Below, piece by piece: positions 1 through 10,422 of a stretch of 64,000 nucleotides of DNA. A program made the position numbers and the translations under genes. Each line of letters opens with the position of its first letter. Within the stretch, counting starts at the first letter, position 1. Source of the stretch: Massospora cicadina (Eukaryota; Entomophthoromycota; Entomophthoromycetes; Entomophthorales; Entomophthoraceae); assembly GCA_022478985.1 (NCBI GenBank), contig JAKSZP010012204.1, positions 1 through 64,000 of the forward strand. The letters run 5' to 3'. The notes below the pieces were generated by a model that made no database searches, was not told the DNA's origin, and saw nothing but the letters and a program-made list of their open reading frames with translations.

Positions 1-828
1 TAAACCCAAGTGGTTGTGTCAGACTGAGGTCCATAGTTCACATTTTAATTCTGGTTACATCTATTAGGAAACTTGAAGATAAATGCCTTCTTTCATAAGC
101 TTACCATCCTCAATCAGATGGCCAAACTAAGAGGGTAAATCAAATATTGGAACAGTATTTGAGGTGCTATGTCCCAGGGCGACAGGATAATTGGGTGAAG
201 TTGGCGCAATTTGCATATAACAACAACAAGCATGCCTTTACAGGAATGGCCCCATTTTTCGCAAACCATGGTCAGCACCCAGAGGGTATGGGGCCTTGGG
301 AGCAGGGTCAGAATCCAGCAGCAGATGAGCTGTCACATGAGACTCGGGATACCTTGAGGCTCCTGAGAAGGAATCTAGAGGCGGCGGTTGCAGCTCAGAA
401 GAGGAAAGCAGATAGGCATTGGTCAGAGGGGAGCGTTTTCAAGAAGGGCAATTGGGTCTTGGTAAACGCTCAGAACTATGCCATACCTGTGAGGAGCCAG
501 AAGTTAGGGGCTGGTGGCGTTGGGCCCATACCCAATAGTGAGGGTGGTGAACGAGGTGGCGTTTGAGCTGAAATTGCTGGAGGGGTTATGGGCTCATCCA
601 GTATTGCATGTGTCACAGCTCAAACAATTATTGGGGCGGCCGCCTGAGAAGGTCTACCATCTGTTTCCAGCTGAAAGGGGGGCCAAGGAGTATGAGGTGG
701 AGGAGATCCTGGACACAAAGGTGGTGCAGGGCCTTAGGTCATTTTTGGTCCAGTGGAAGGGTCATCCAGTTTTGGAGGCCACGTGGCAGATATCCAGAGA
801 TTGCGCCCAGTATCCTGGGAAGATCTGA
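1..828 (+). pseudogene. Element E integrase and chromodomain (3' end of pol)
   Basis: The integrase would insert the element's cDNA into host DNA, and its chromodomain would tether it to chromatin. Positions 1-146 hold a damaged integrase core. From 147 an open frame reads LEQYLRCYV then NWVKLAQFAYNN, the typical end of a chromovirus core. A frameshift near 514-560 moves reading to a second frame that runs to the stop at 826-828. This second frame carries the GPYPIVRVV and HPVLHVSQLK blocks of the integrase C-terminus and a chromodomain-like YEVEEILD...FLVQWKGHP. The frameshift and the early lesions make it non-functional. The domain assignment comes from family motifs and is secure; the product is inactive. 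Confidence 0.85.
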
Positions 829-840
829 GAGTTCTTCTTG

Positions 841-851
841 TCTAGGGGGGG
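841..851 (+). promoter_or_regulatory. Element E polypurine tract
   Basis: A G-run (tctaggggggg) sits directly before the TGATGTGATGG start of the LTR, 13 bases after the pol stop. This is the usual place for plus-strand DNA priming. Confidence 0.75.
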
Positions 852-1176
852 TGATGTGATGGTTGAGGTTTATCCTCAACCTCACATTGCCCTGATCTTT
901 GATAAGACAGGACAAGCTGGTGTGGAAGATAGAGGGGGTGAGAAAGCATTAGTCTTAGCTAGACCCCAAGTTGAGACTGAAACTGGGGAAGGATGGCGGT
1001 TAAATGTTTTGTCAGGCCTGGGGTCAAACCAAATATCTTGAAGTGGGTGGTTTCTAGGTTAAAGGTGGTTTAATTCAGAATTGGAATGTTTTTTGGGTGT
1101 GGCAGTAAGCCACTACGGAATTCAATCCAGCCTAAAACAATTGGGGTTTTCTTATGGCTTATTTCAAAAGACATAG
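852..1176 (+). repeat. Element E 3' LTR, part before the element A insertion
   Basis: The LTR starts with TG right after the polypurine tract. It holds no open frame of note. Element A interrupts it with the duplicated target CATAG (1172-1176 and 11565-11569). Together with 11570-11760 the LTR would be about 516 bp. Its partner LTR is off-window, so the right border is inferred from a CA end only. Confidence 0.7.
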
Positions 1177-2315
1177 TGTATAAATTTACTAGTTTGGTCT
1201 TTATTGGCAAACAACCCTAGTAATCTTTTTACTGCACAGGTTCAATTTCCTCGTGCACCTCGCATTGTAAAGAATATATCATCCGATAATAGTATGGAGA
1301 CTATTATCTGTAGTTGAGTTAGAACTATTATCAGGCCCAACGCTTCAGCCGGTATTTCCAATTACATACTTGATAGTCGTACTTGTAGGGATTCGTTCCC
1401 TATATTACTGTCCACTTGATCTTCAAGATCCTCTGATGACAGTCTCCTTTGGCCCAACACACAGTCTTCAGCAATCCCTTAGTTGTGGTTCCCTTTGTCT
1501 CTAGATCCCCAATCAGATCTCTACTCTTCTCTCTGAGAGTCTACCAATTATTGCCTTCTGCAATAATATCCTTGAGATGGAACTTCACACTGATTGCTGA
1601 TAGTCTAACTATAACCAAATCTACAATAAAACTAATAATGTTCTAATGTATTAATTTGTATCTGTTTTTATCTATCTTTCATTATAGTAAATCCTAGGGA
1701 ATTTATAGGGGATTCAGCCATCTAACTCTTGGTTGACACCTCTTTGATGAAACGGCAGCCGTTGCCATTGAATCACCCTTCCTTGTCTCAGCAGCGATGG
1801 TCTTCCCCATCCTGGCTAGGATTTCATCATTGGACATCCTCAAGACCTCAAATAGAAAGAGTCAGAAATGTGTCCCTAACGTTTTCCTCTCAATCCAAGC
1901 AAACCAACCATAATTGGCTAGCGACCTTCTTAGGTAATGGGACTTTTTACCAATTATGGCAGGTCATTTCACCAACCAATCATTCTCTAGTTGCAGGTGG
2001 CATCACTCGCCTTGCAACTTACCATACATTCCCAATCAGTCAGTGATGAAACCTGACCAATCCCAATCAATACACCTGATAGTTAATCACTATCAGATGC
2101 TCCTATTTTGTCAGCCACTCCACCCGATGAGATATTAGGTATTCATCTGGATTGATCCCCGATGGATACAACCAGGCAAATATCCCAAAATCCCCCAAAT
2201 GTAGTTTCTCTGAAATTTGAGTCAACCAATTTCTGATTCACTTTGCTTTGGGGAATTTTTCCCTAGTGACACCAGGTAATCTAGCAGGCTGGGAATATGG
2301 GCAAAAATCCCAACA
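1177..2315 (-). repeat. Element A 3' LTR
   Basis: This 1139-bp repeat matches 10423-11564 along its full length, with scattered differences. Many of the differences are CA in one copy opposite TG in the other. It is bordered by TSD CATAG on the left and by the polypurine tract on the right. Confidence 0.95.
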
Positions 2316-2335
2316 TATCCCCCCTCTTGCCTAAA
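2316..2335 (-). promoter_or_regulatory. Element A polypurine tract
   Basis: Read on the minus strand, the bases just before the 3' LTR are rich in purines with a run of six G, ending in ATA. This is the expected plus-strand primer site. Confidence 0.8.
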
Positions 2336-2831
2336 TTTCCACTGAGAAAAGGACTGGGGCATGGGAACACCGCTTTGGACACCTGGTCAAATACTTCATT
2401 GGTCTAAGTGGAGTACACTCTTCAATACTCAATGCTGCTCAGGATGACCTTTGGCATATGGCGTTCTTCCTCTTCCTCCTCACTACTGCCTACTCAGAGT
2501 GCTGTCCCCACGACCTCTTGTCATGCCGGGCTGATCAATTTACTCATGACAATATTATTCCCAGGATCTGGTTTTCCTTCCATCAGGGTATATGACCCTC
2601 TGTCATATTGAGGATTCTTGGTCTGGCGTCCTTGAATTCCTGATTCTCTCCTCATCCTAGACAGGAGACTGTTGCCGTCAATGTTTGTTTTGTGGCTTGA
2701 TTAAGAATACTTATTTCTATTCGCCCTCGTTATTTTGCTCATAACCTCTTGGCTGTAAGTCATTCTTAATACTTCCCTCAGAAAGCTTATTTCATCAATT
2801 TTTGAAATTAATTTCCCAAAGTTGAAGCCTA

Positions 2832-3935
2832 GTGGATTATAGAGTGCATAATGTCAACTTCTATATAAGTCTGACATCCCCCTCTAGTCCTGCTCATATG
2901 TTGAACTCAGAATCCTGCTATCAGCAACTTCTTAACAGTCTGTCAGATTTGGACCTCAGCCTCCTCCAGCAGATGAGTTGGGATGCTCAACAGAACCTCT
3001 TCTATGGTCCTTCCAGGACTCATAAGCCTATTCTGGTGTAAGGGGCTAGTCCTTCTGTTGGATTACTGGAAATGGTAACCAATACTTCTGAAACCAGGCA
3101 TGCCATCATTTCAAGCAACTCTCGGCCAACTTTTCCCTTGCAATCAATCCCTAAGTTGGACTTTGAAACCCTTCTGGATTTGGCTCCTTTCGCTGATGCT
3201 CCAAACATTATTGTTGATGCTTTGGAGGTTATGCTGGTCACTTTGGATTGTTTGTTCTTGGCCAGTTCAGATTTGCTCCCTGAGTTCCTCTTCCAGCTCA
3301 GGCAATTCTACCAACCCGCTGTGCTGGTTTCTGAGCTTTCAATCGGGAACAGCATACATTTTGAGCTCCCCTACGCTGAACTTCAGGCCCAGGTTACTGA
3401 GGCATTGACATTAGCACTGAATCCCTCTGATCTGGACAACCTTCTGGATTGGGATACTGCTGCTTATGCTCTCCGCTTTGCTGGCCAAGTTCTTTAGTGT
3501 TGGTTGATGAAGCTTCCAGCCTCTCCTGGCTTCCATCAGTCATTCAGCTTCAGCTTCCGTGAAGCCCATAGTCATCATTTACAAGATGCAATCCGCTCTT
3601 TACACAACTACCTCTTCTCTGGAGATTCTCATCACTATCTTCCATTGATGGCGTTAATTGGGGGCATGATTTGACAACCCCCCTCAAGTATTCCTTCTTT
3701 GTTACCAGCTCACATGTCCAGTGTTCTTGATGAGGCCCATCAGCAGGCACTCACAACAAACCTTCTGACATATCAATTTTCCTTCCCCTAGTCGCGTTTT
3801 CTCAGGGCTTGGCATCCACTCAAAGAATGTGGTTTCATGTAGGTCACACCCTTGCAAGTGTCCAATTGCATATTGATTTTGACAAGCTATTTCTTCCTAC
3901 CACAATCCGTCCTCCCTCCCCAAGAGGTGACATAG
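2832..3935 (+). pseudogene. Decayed antisense reading frame in element A's 3' region
   Basis: No family is recognised. One plus-strand frame, antisense to A, can be followed for about 368 codons from an ATG at 2832, with stops only at 3039, 3495, 3672, 3789, 3840 and 3933. The first 280 codons contain two stops, where random sequence of this composition would give about a dozen. The stretch 3072-3497 is fully open (141 codons). The translation is rich in Leu, Ser, Pro and acidic residues, with amphipathic blocks such as LDFETLLDLAPFAD and LNPSDLDNLLDWDTA, and looks like a folded, helical protein. The minus strand here, the sense strand of A, shows only short frames. It could be an accessory antisense gene carried by A, or a fragment of another element captured in A. 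Some LTR elements in plants carry antisense frames in the same place. Confidence 0.5.
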
Positions 3936-3939
3936 GTGG

Positions 3940-4250
3940 AATCATCCCCATACTGAGGACACCCAATAAAAATAAAAATAAAAATTATAAAAATATATTG
4001 GGGTTTTTTTCTATGCATTAAAAAATTTTTTCCCCATATTTTTTATCAATCTTTTTATTTTTATTCTCTTTTTTTCTATGAGACTTGACCTTGTTTCAGT
4101 TCAGAGGTCCATCTTTTCCTCCAAACTGGGTTCTGGGTATTTAAACCTACCAGTTTTATATGGTTCAGATGTCCTTTTTTCAGACTTAACCATCTAGATT
4201 GGTTCAGAGGTCCTTTTTTTGGACTTGACCTAATCATCAGGACATGACCA
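3940..4250. other. Noncoding A/T-rich stretch with short tandem units
   Basis: Lies between the antisense frame and the integrase end. It has an A/T-rich tract at 3965-4080, then the tandem units described separately. I see no coding frame here. Confidence 0.6.
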
Positions 4251-4275
4251 ACTTAATGGTTCATTGGTCCTTTGG
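4081..4275 (+). repeat. Short imperfect tandem repeat downstream of A integrase
   Basis: The theme ggttcagaggtcc-T-run-gacttgacc recurs three to four times with spacing of about 40-80 bases (near 4100, 4163, 4203 and 4258). The copies differ by point changes and small gaps. In A's own orientation it lies just past the integrase stop and could be a 3' untranslated signal. The function is unknown. Confidence 0.55.
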
Positions 4276-5420
4276 GAACATTTTATTTTTTTCTTCAATC
4301 CAATGCTTTAGATACTTAGCGTGGACTCAATTTACTACTCTTCCATCCAAAAGATTTTTGATGGAGTAAGCATTGGTCGCCATCTTGGCGATTACTTTGA
4401 ATGGACCTGACCATAACGCATCCAATTTGTTTCTTCATCCAAAACCATGCATATTGCAATAGGTGACTCTTTCTCCTATTCAATATTCTTCTAATGGCAG
4501 TCAATTCTTATCATCCATCAATTTTGCTCATACCCTTTTCTTTAAGGTTGTATCAAATGCTTGCAATTGCATATTGATCAGGATACTCATCAGTTGGTTT
4601 AGGTATTGTTTGGTACTCATCCCCATTGTAGGTTCTACTACTGAATATAATACCAGTGGCAACGCGGCCTTCCTCCCATAAATTAATTCAAACGGCGTCT
4701 TTCCCATTGCCATATGATGACTGATGTTGTAGGTAAACTTTACCAAACTCAGTTATGTTCCCCATGCAGAAGTTCTCCCTGCAACTAGCTTCCTCAGCGT
4801 CGTGGCCAGCATCCCATTGACCCATTCTACCAGTCTGTTCATCTCCAGCTGGTATGGTACTGATATGACTCCCTGGATCCCCATTATTTTGTTTAGCCTC
4901 AGGATCACATGAGATGTGAATTTGGTCCCATTATTGCTCAGTATAACTTGTGGACATCCATGCTGGTATACTACTTGATCCAGGATGAATCTCGCAGTAC
5001 TGGTAGCGTCAACTCTAGTTAGGGCTTTCATTTTTACCCATCTCATCAGATGGTGATTGCTACTATGATGTATTTGACTCCTCCTGTGCTCATCGCCAGC
5101 AGTCCCATCACGTTGATGGACACCATGTGCCATGCAAATCCAGGTCGGACCAGTTGGTATCCAGTTATATTCTTATGTGGTTTATGCAGTTGGCATTCCA
5201 CGCAACAAGCCAGATGATCCGCGACATTATAGTTAATCAATTCCCAGTAGTAATACTGGCAAATATGGTCAGTTGTTTTTCTCAGGCCTCCATGCCCAAC
5301 AACCTTATGAGCTGCTTGAACTATTGCTGCTCTTTCTGACAGTTTCAGAAATAATAATCTCTTCCCATTTATCATCTTGAATACTTGCCATCCATGATCT
5401 CGGCGTTTTCCATTGATTTT
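4250..5420 (-). pseudogene. Element A integrase
   Basis: Broken integrase of Ty3/gypsy type. The N-terminal zinc finger is visible at 5340-5190 (AHKVVGHGG, then CCVEC: an H-x3-H plus C-x2-C pair). It is followed by the core near 5133-4760, including GCPQVILSNNGTKF. Next come YNISHHMAMGKTPFELIYG near 4740-4670 and a GPFKVI-like C-terminal block near 4400. No chromodomain is seen. The order matches the integrase of elements B and F. Frameshifts separate core and C-terminus, so no intact protein is possible. Confidence 0.85.
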
Positions 5421-6057
5421 TGAAGCGCACCTTGGATTTCTTGAGGCTTATCCTCAATTCTTCCTTCGACAAATTTCTGGAATAGCTCATCTGCCTGTGG
5501 ATATAACAACTGGACCATTGGTAACCGCAATAAGCCATCCACATTCTGGTGAGAAGCCCCTGCTTGGTGGACTATCTCATAATTGTAAGCCTGAAGCTTA
5601 AGTGCCCATCGGGCCAGTCATCCTTCAGGTTCCCATAAATTGTGCAGACAATGCAGCGAAGAGTGGTTTGTCACCACCTTAAAGTGCATTCCATGGACAT
5701 ACACCCATAACTGCTTAAAGGCGTAAATGACTACAAGGCATTCACACTCAGTCATGATGTAATTCCTCTCAGCGGCTGAGAGTGTCCAGATCACATATGC
5801 CACCGGATGTTTGTCCCCAAGTTTATCTACTTGGCTCAGTACAGCGCCAATCGCCATCAATGAAGCATCAGTTTGAATGATAAACTCCCAATCAAAATTT
5901 GGATATTTCAGAATCAGCAAATTTATCAGATACAGGCGTAAATCATCTAAGGAGTCCTGGGCCTCTTAATTCCATATGAATTCTTTTTTAGATCCTTTAA
6001 TAAATGAAACAAAGGCTTGGTTATTTGGGCAAAGTCCCAAATAAATCTTCTGTAGTA
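5421..6057 (-). pseudogene. Element A RNase H
   Basis: RNase H would remove the RNA strand during reverse transcription. An open frame at 5618-5920 carries the TDASLMAIGAVLSQ start with its catalytic Asp, then HPVAYVIWTLSAAERNY, ECLVVIYAFKQLWVYVHG and the TNHSSL block, where the usual TDH/S motif has lost its Asp. Sequence on either side is out of frame. It lies directly behind the RT, as in all gypsy pol genes. Confidence 0.85.
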
Positions 6058-6686
6058 TCAGACCATCCCAAGGAATACTTGGATGTCTCGGACACTCTTT
6101 GGCACAGCCATGCGCTCAATAGCTGCTATCTTCTGGGGTTGTGGCTGCAAACCATTTGTGTTAATCAAAAATCCCAAGTATTCAAGCTCCTTCTTGAAGA
6201 AGTGGCACTTCCATGGCTTGATCTTCAGGTTAGCCATGGACAGTCTCTTAAAAACTTCCTCCGTGTAGTGCAGGTGATCAGTAAAGGCTCTACTGAACAC
6301 ATTGATATCATCCAGATATACCAGGACGCATGACAACTTCAGGTCGCTCAATTTTGCATCTATGGCCCTCTTAAACGTCGCAGGTACATTACAAAGACCC
6401 TGGGGCATCCTAGTCATCTGGTATAACCCCTGTGCGGTGATAATTGCACACTTTTCTTGGTCTTCTTCTGGCAAGTTGATCTGCCAGTATCCTGAGATTA
6501 GGTCCATCGCGGAGAAATACTTCGCTTTTCCTTTTTGATCCAGCTCATTGTCAATCCTCAGTAGGGGATACAAATCCTTCTTCATAATTTTATTCAGCCT
6601 CCAATAGTCAATCACTACCTGATTCAATCCATCTTTTTTCTTTACAATCAGAATCAGGCTTGCCCAGGGACTTGATGATGGAACTA

Positions 6687-6716
6687 CAAGGGTAAGTCAA
6701 AAAGTAAAGGCAAATT
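6687..6716 (+). repeat. Mariner left terminal inverted repeat
   Basis: Begins right after the TA target and mirrors 7590-7619 with few mismatches. The shared core is GGGTAAGTCAAAAAGTAAA. Confidence 0.9.
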
Positions 6717-6848
6717 TTATTTTCCCTGCTGCAATGAATGGCAGCACTGACTGAACAATGACATATCATAACCTCAAAGTTTTTTTGTTCTTTAGCTGTG
6801 TTGTTTCAGTGCTCAACTCAATTCATAGTAATTTCAGGGCATTTTATT

Positions 6849-7553
6849 ATGAGTGCCCCATTGTCCGTGTGCACCAAGGAAGAAATGAAGGGAGTGGTAC
6901 GTTTTCTGCACTCTGAAGGGACTAAACCTGCGGAGAATATTAGCAGAATGCAGCAGCAGTACGGTGAGAGCTGTCTTTGTGAACGCAAAATTTATGAGTG
7001 GATAAATCACTTTAAAAATGGTCGTGTATCTATCCTCACCTACAGCAAAAAAGTTCAAAAGACAAGTTTCTGCAGGAAAGTTGACTATGACAGTGTTTTG
7101 GGATATGAAAGGTCCACTTCTAATTCATTACACTCCTAAAGGTCAAACAGTGAATAGTGACAGCTACTGTGAGCTACTGCGAGTTCTGAAACTCAAAATC
7201 AAAACAAAGAGGCGAGGAAAACTTTCAAAAGGTGTGCTTTTGCTTCAGGACAATGCCCATCCTCATACTGCGGGGAAAACTATCTAGTGCATTCAAGATC
7301 TTGGTTTTGAGCTGCTGGAGCATCCGCCGTAGAGTCCTGACCTAGCTCCAAGTGATTTTCACCTTTTTGGTCCGATGAAGGAGCACCTGCATGAATCCAA
7401 ATTTTCGTTGGATGACGAGGTTGTGGAGGCGGTGTGTGAGTGGCTGTGCACAATGCCACAAATCTTCTTCCAGGATGGACTTACGAAGCTTGTCAAGAGA
7501 TGGACCAAGTGCATAGAAATTGAGGGAGATTATGTAGAGAAACGATGTTACTT
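6849..7553 (+). pseudogene. Mariner transposase, deleted and frameshifted
   Basis: The transposase would bind the inverted repeats and cut and paste the element. The start at 6849 gives the helix-turn-helix part (RFLHSEGTKPAENISRMQQQ, then KIYEWINHFKNGR). A deletion near 7035-7075 then joins it to the C-terminal half in another frame. That half reads VFWDMKGPLLIHY, KGVLLLQDNAHPH (second catalytic Asp) and SPDLAPSDFHLF (third). The spacing between the last two Asp is 34 residues, counting two in-frame stops as codons, which defines D34D. The region of the first catalytic Asp is gone. It cannot be active. Confidence 0.9.
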
Positions 7554-7589
7554 GTCATCTTGTTTTCACAATAAAAAGTTCCTTTTTAA

Positions 7590-7619
7590 ATTTTGCATTT
7601 ACTTTTTGACTTACCCTCA
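7590..7619 (-). repeat. Mariner right terminal inverted repeat
   Basis: The reverse complement of this stretch starts TGAGGGTAAGTCAAAAAG and matches the left end. The TA target follows at 7620-7621. Confidence 0.9.
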
Positions 7620-7904
7620 TAGAAGCCCATGCTTCACTAGTTTACTACTCTTATCTTCCACTACCACTTCGGCGGTTTTCAATCTTTGGATCAGTCTCAT
7701 CCTTATCAGTATATTTTCCCCAGTGTTGACCTTGTGAATTACGCCTTGTGCGCATCCCAAATTGTGGTCATCCTGAGCGAATACTTCCCAATATCTCTCA
7801 AATAATTTGAGCACCTCTTCCTTCTGCCCTTCTGGCAGAATTGCGAGCTGCTCTTGATCAACCAATAAGTTGATGCTTTTGGTCGCTCCAGCCAGTAATC
7901 CCAT

Positions 7905-8760
7905 TTCCTTGAGAGACCCAAAATCATGGAATCATCTTAATTCTGCCATCAGGATTAAATGAATAAACACAATAATTTGATTCCTCTTGATCTTCATCAG
8001 TTTTTTTGCTTAAATTCGCCAAGAGAACTCATATTTCTCCATGGCCCAGCATGATTATCCCATGAGCCACCCATGGATCCACTCTGGACTTCTTCCAGGG
8101 GCTTCCAATCTCTCCATACAACAGCTCCAGAATCTCTAAAGTCAACCCTGTGTCGACTATCATCTGCGATCCAGCTGGTATGGTTTTTCCTTCTTGATCC
8201 TCAAGGGAATTCCCCAGTTTTCTAGGATTTCCGCCAGCATCTCTCATCGCTTCCTACCAACTAATTGGTACTGAATTGGTACAATGCCGTCATTGTATAT
8301 CAGATTAATGAAGTTATTTCTCCATTTCAACATAACTTCACCATTCTTCTGGTATACCAATGGTAATGTCTGACCCAGAATGGTCAACATATTATCTTCA
8401 AAGTTACATTTAGCTCCATATTTCTGCAGAAACTCCGTTCCAATCATGATATCATAGGTTTGGTTAACCAAAACTATCACTGGTGCAGACACCACCAATG
8501 ACCCAAATCATAGTGGCAGCACATTATACACTCCACAGGAAATGGTGGTGTTTGGCCCAGCTGTTCCATATTCTCTCTTGTGTTCCAAGTCTGGAGAGAT
8601 CTTCATCTTCTTCACCAGCTTGGTCAACACAATATCTATGGGTGCTCCGCTGTCAATTATTGCCTGCACCCTCACTCAATTCACATGAATATCTATATAT
8701 GTACACTTGGAGTATTGTAATAGAGTATTTACTGAGTGAATTGCGGCGTTATTAGCTGAA
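7905..8760 (-). pseudogene. Element A protease and protease-RT linker
   Basis: Retroviral-type aspartic protease that would cut the gag-pol polyprotein. The catalytic DSGAP triad lies at 8641-8654. Downstream frames at 8244-8498 contain NQTYDIMIGTEFLQKYG, the conserved flap and C-terminal part. The linker at 8029-8247 ends GIIMLGHGEI, seen also in element F. Stops and frame changes break it between the active site and the second half. The catalytic Asp is kept. Confidence 0.8.
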
Positions 8761-10150
8761 TCTAGGGTATGAATAATTTGCGCCAATAATTCAAGAAACG
8801 ATTTATTTAATTGCTTAAGGGGAATTGACAGATTGGCCTCATCTAAGCGAACATCAGTTAACTTATCAGGATTCTTGGTGATTCAAATATTCTCCGCCAG
8901 TTGTTGGGCGTATGGCCGGGCAACTTCCTGAATTATCTTGGGGTTGATCTTCTTCACCCCGGCTCTGGTCATGGCATTTATATCCATGTTGACCACTTGA
9001 TATAGTTGATCCTGCTCATCGTCTACAAACAGATCACTAATATCTATCTCTTCTATATGATATTGGGAGGAACAGGTTTCTCCGCCGCTCTATAATGTTC
9101 CTTATCTAGGCAGCGGGACCTTTTCCCAAATCTTTGGCTACTGCTGTCTCTTTAGCCTGAATCACGTTAATTTGATCCTTCAGCTTTTTGCAGTGTGTGA
9201 CAAAATGCCCTTTCCCACCACACTAGAAGCAGACCTTTTCTTTCTTATTTAACTGTTTGAAATCCTTGGGCTTATTTCCCGGCACAGTTTGTTTAAAAGT
9301 CTCCTTTGCTCCTTCACTTTCCTTTGTGGGATTCGGATTTCAGACTAGATTGGACTTGAAGCTTCTATTTGGGGCATTGAACGTCACTCCCAGAATCTTC
9401 AGGTTATCTACCATTTTGTGAGGTAGTTATTTCAGTCGCAAATACAGTAGACATCATTCAATGCAAATTGTGATAGGGCCAAAGGGCCACTTGCAAAGCG
9501 ATTCTTGCATCATAGTCATTTAACACCTTCGCTCCAGCCAGGATCCGCGACTCCTGGTAAAATTGATCCATGAAGCTTGCAAGAGACTCGTCTTTACAGA
9601 ATAAAATTCCCATAAATTCTTTCTTGCATTTTGACAAATGGGTTGGACTCCCATACTCCTTCATTATGGCTGCTTTAGCCTTGGCATAGGACCAGCTGTC
9701 CCCCTCCAGATGGGGTAATACTAGATTCTGGCAATCCGTGTCCAAACAGTTCATGACCGTCAATGCCTTCTGATGATCTCTGTATCCATTCATGGTCATG
9801 TCAAATAGTCAGAAAACGCTGGGGCGTTATCCTGATGGAATGTGGGAAATTTAGTGTTGCTCTGAATTCCTCCAAGTTAATTTGGACCGATTATCTTGGT
9901 CAGCTACTTGGTTCACTTGTGGAGTGACTTTGGTCATCATCTCAAAATAGCATTAAATGCAGGTGGCATATTTCTTGGGGTGTTAATCTTCCCAAATATT
10001 GTTTGAGGACTTCCCTCTTTGGCATCACTGGCTATATCAGGCTCACATGCACATATATGGGCTTTCAAATCCTCTACTTCTTTCATCAACTTCTCTATGT
10101 CCGCACCAACCTTTCTCAAATGAACGCGATCTGCTTCATGTTCCATTTTC
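8761..10150 (-). pseudogene. Element A gag with zinc knuckle and acidic linker
   Basis: Gag would form the particle shell and package RNA. The frame starts near 10146, shortly after the primer-binding site, with a charged region at 9937-10146. A capsid block follows at 9458-9799 (SLASFMDQFYQESRILAG then DYDARIALQVALWPY), matching elements B, F and I. The nucleocapsid knuckle CF*CGGKGHFVTHC at about 9186-9240 keeps the CX2CX4HX4C spacing but has a stop inside it. An acidic linker follows at about 8890-9060 (EEIDISDLFVDDEQDQ). Multiple stops and frameshifts break it. Confidence 0.8.
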
Positions 10151-10400
10151 AGGAATAGGACCTCTCAGATGAAGTCTCCTTCTTTCCTCTTTAATGAGTT
10201 TACTTTGCTGAGTAACTCATTCCCAAAGTTGGCTACGTTTTCAGCTCCTTCCTCCACCTTGGTTACTCACTCTTCCAAGGCTGTGAACTCCCAATGGTCC
10301 GCAGAGTTTAAGGCACTCTGATATACTGTGGCAATCTCAGTCCACAACTTGCGCATCTCTTCTTTGTATGATTTTATTGATAGATTCTTCTACTCAACTA
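10151..10400 (-). other. Element A 5' leader / gag start region
   Basis: Sequence between primer-binding site and the first clear gag frame. On the minus strand it reads as broken, charged coding sequence, probably the gag N-terminus. No intact start can be chosen. Confidence 0.45.
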
Positions 10401-10419
10401 CCCCCTGTAGTGAGCACCA
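10401..10419 (-). promoter_or_regulatory. Element A primer-binding site
   Basis: On the minus strand, three bases after the 5' LTR, the sequence TGGTGCTCACTACAGGGGG begins with the TGG that pairs with a tRNA CCA end. The same motif follows the 5' LTRs of D, B, F and I with few changes. It predicts a primer tRNA whose 3' end reads AGTGAGCACCA. Confidence 0.85.
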
Positions 10420-10422
10420 ACT

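Larger units (their letters stand above)
1..1176 (+). mobile_element. Element E: 3' part of a Ty3/gypsy chromovirus, left part
   Basis: This is the 3' end of an LTR retrotransposon entering from outside the window. The order is integrase core, integrase C-terminal domain, chromodomain, polypurine tract, then LTR, which is the normal 3' layout of a chromovirus. The LTR is cut at 1176 by element A and resumes at 11570. E itself seems to lie inside element C, because C's minus-strand 3' region starts right after E ends at 11760. The other end of E and its target duplication are off-window. Confidence 0.85.
6687..7619 (+). mobile_element. Internally deleted mariner (Tc1/mariner, D34D)
   Basis: The 933-bp element is flanked by the TA target at 6685-6686 and 7620-7621. 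Its ends are inverted repeats of about 30 bp sharing AGGGTAAGTCAAAAAGTAAA. Full mariners are near 1.3 kb, and about 350 bp are missing from the middle of the transposase. Insertion is in element A's RT. The transposase is of the D34D mariner type best known from animals. Its presence in a genome with chromoviruses of fungal or plant style suggests either an animal host or horizontal arrival. Confidence 0.93.
6058..7904 (-). pseudogene. Element A reverse transcriptase, split by a mariner
   Basis: The N-terminal part lies at 7622-7904 and the palm and thumb at 6058-6684. The mariner at 6687-7619 separates them, and removing it restores one frame across the TA target. The 189-codon open part shows the DYWRLNK start, YFSAMDLISGYWQI with its first catalytic Asp, MPQGLCNVPATF, and an intact YLDD box at about 6306-6317. 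The palm is therefore the least damaged RT in the window. A stop at the junction side and the insertion make it inactive. Confidence 0.92.
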
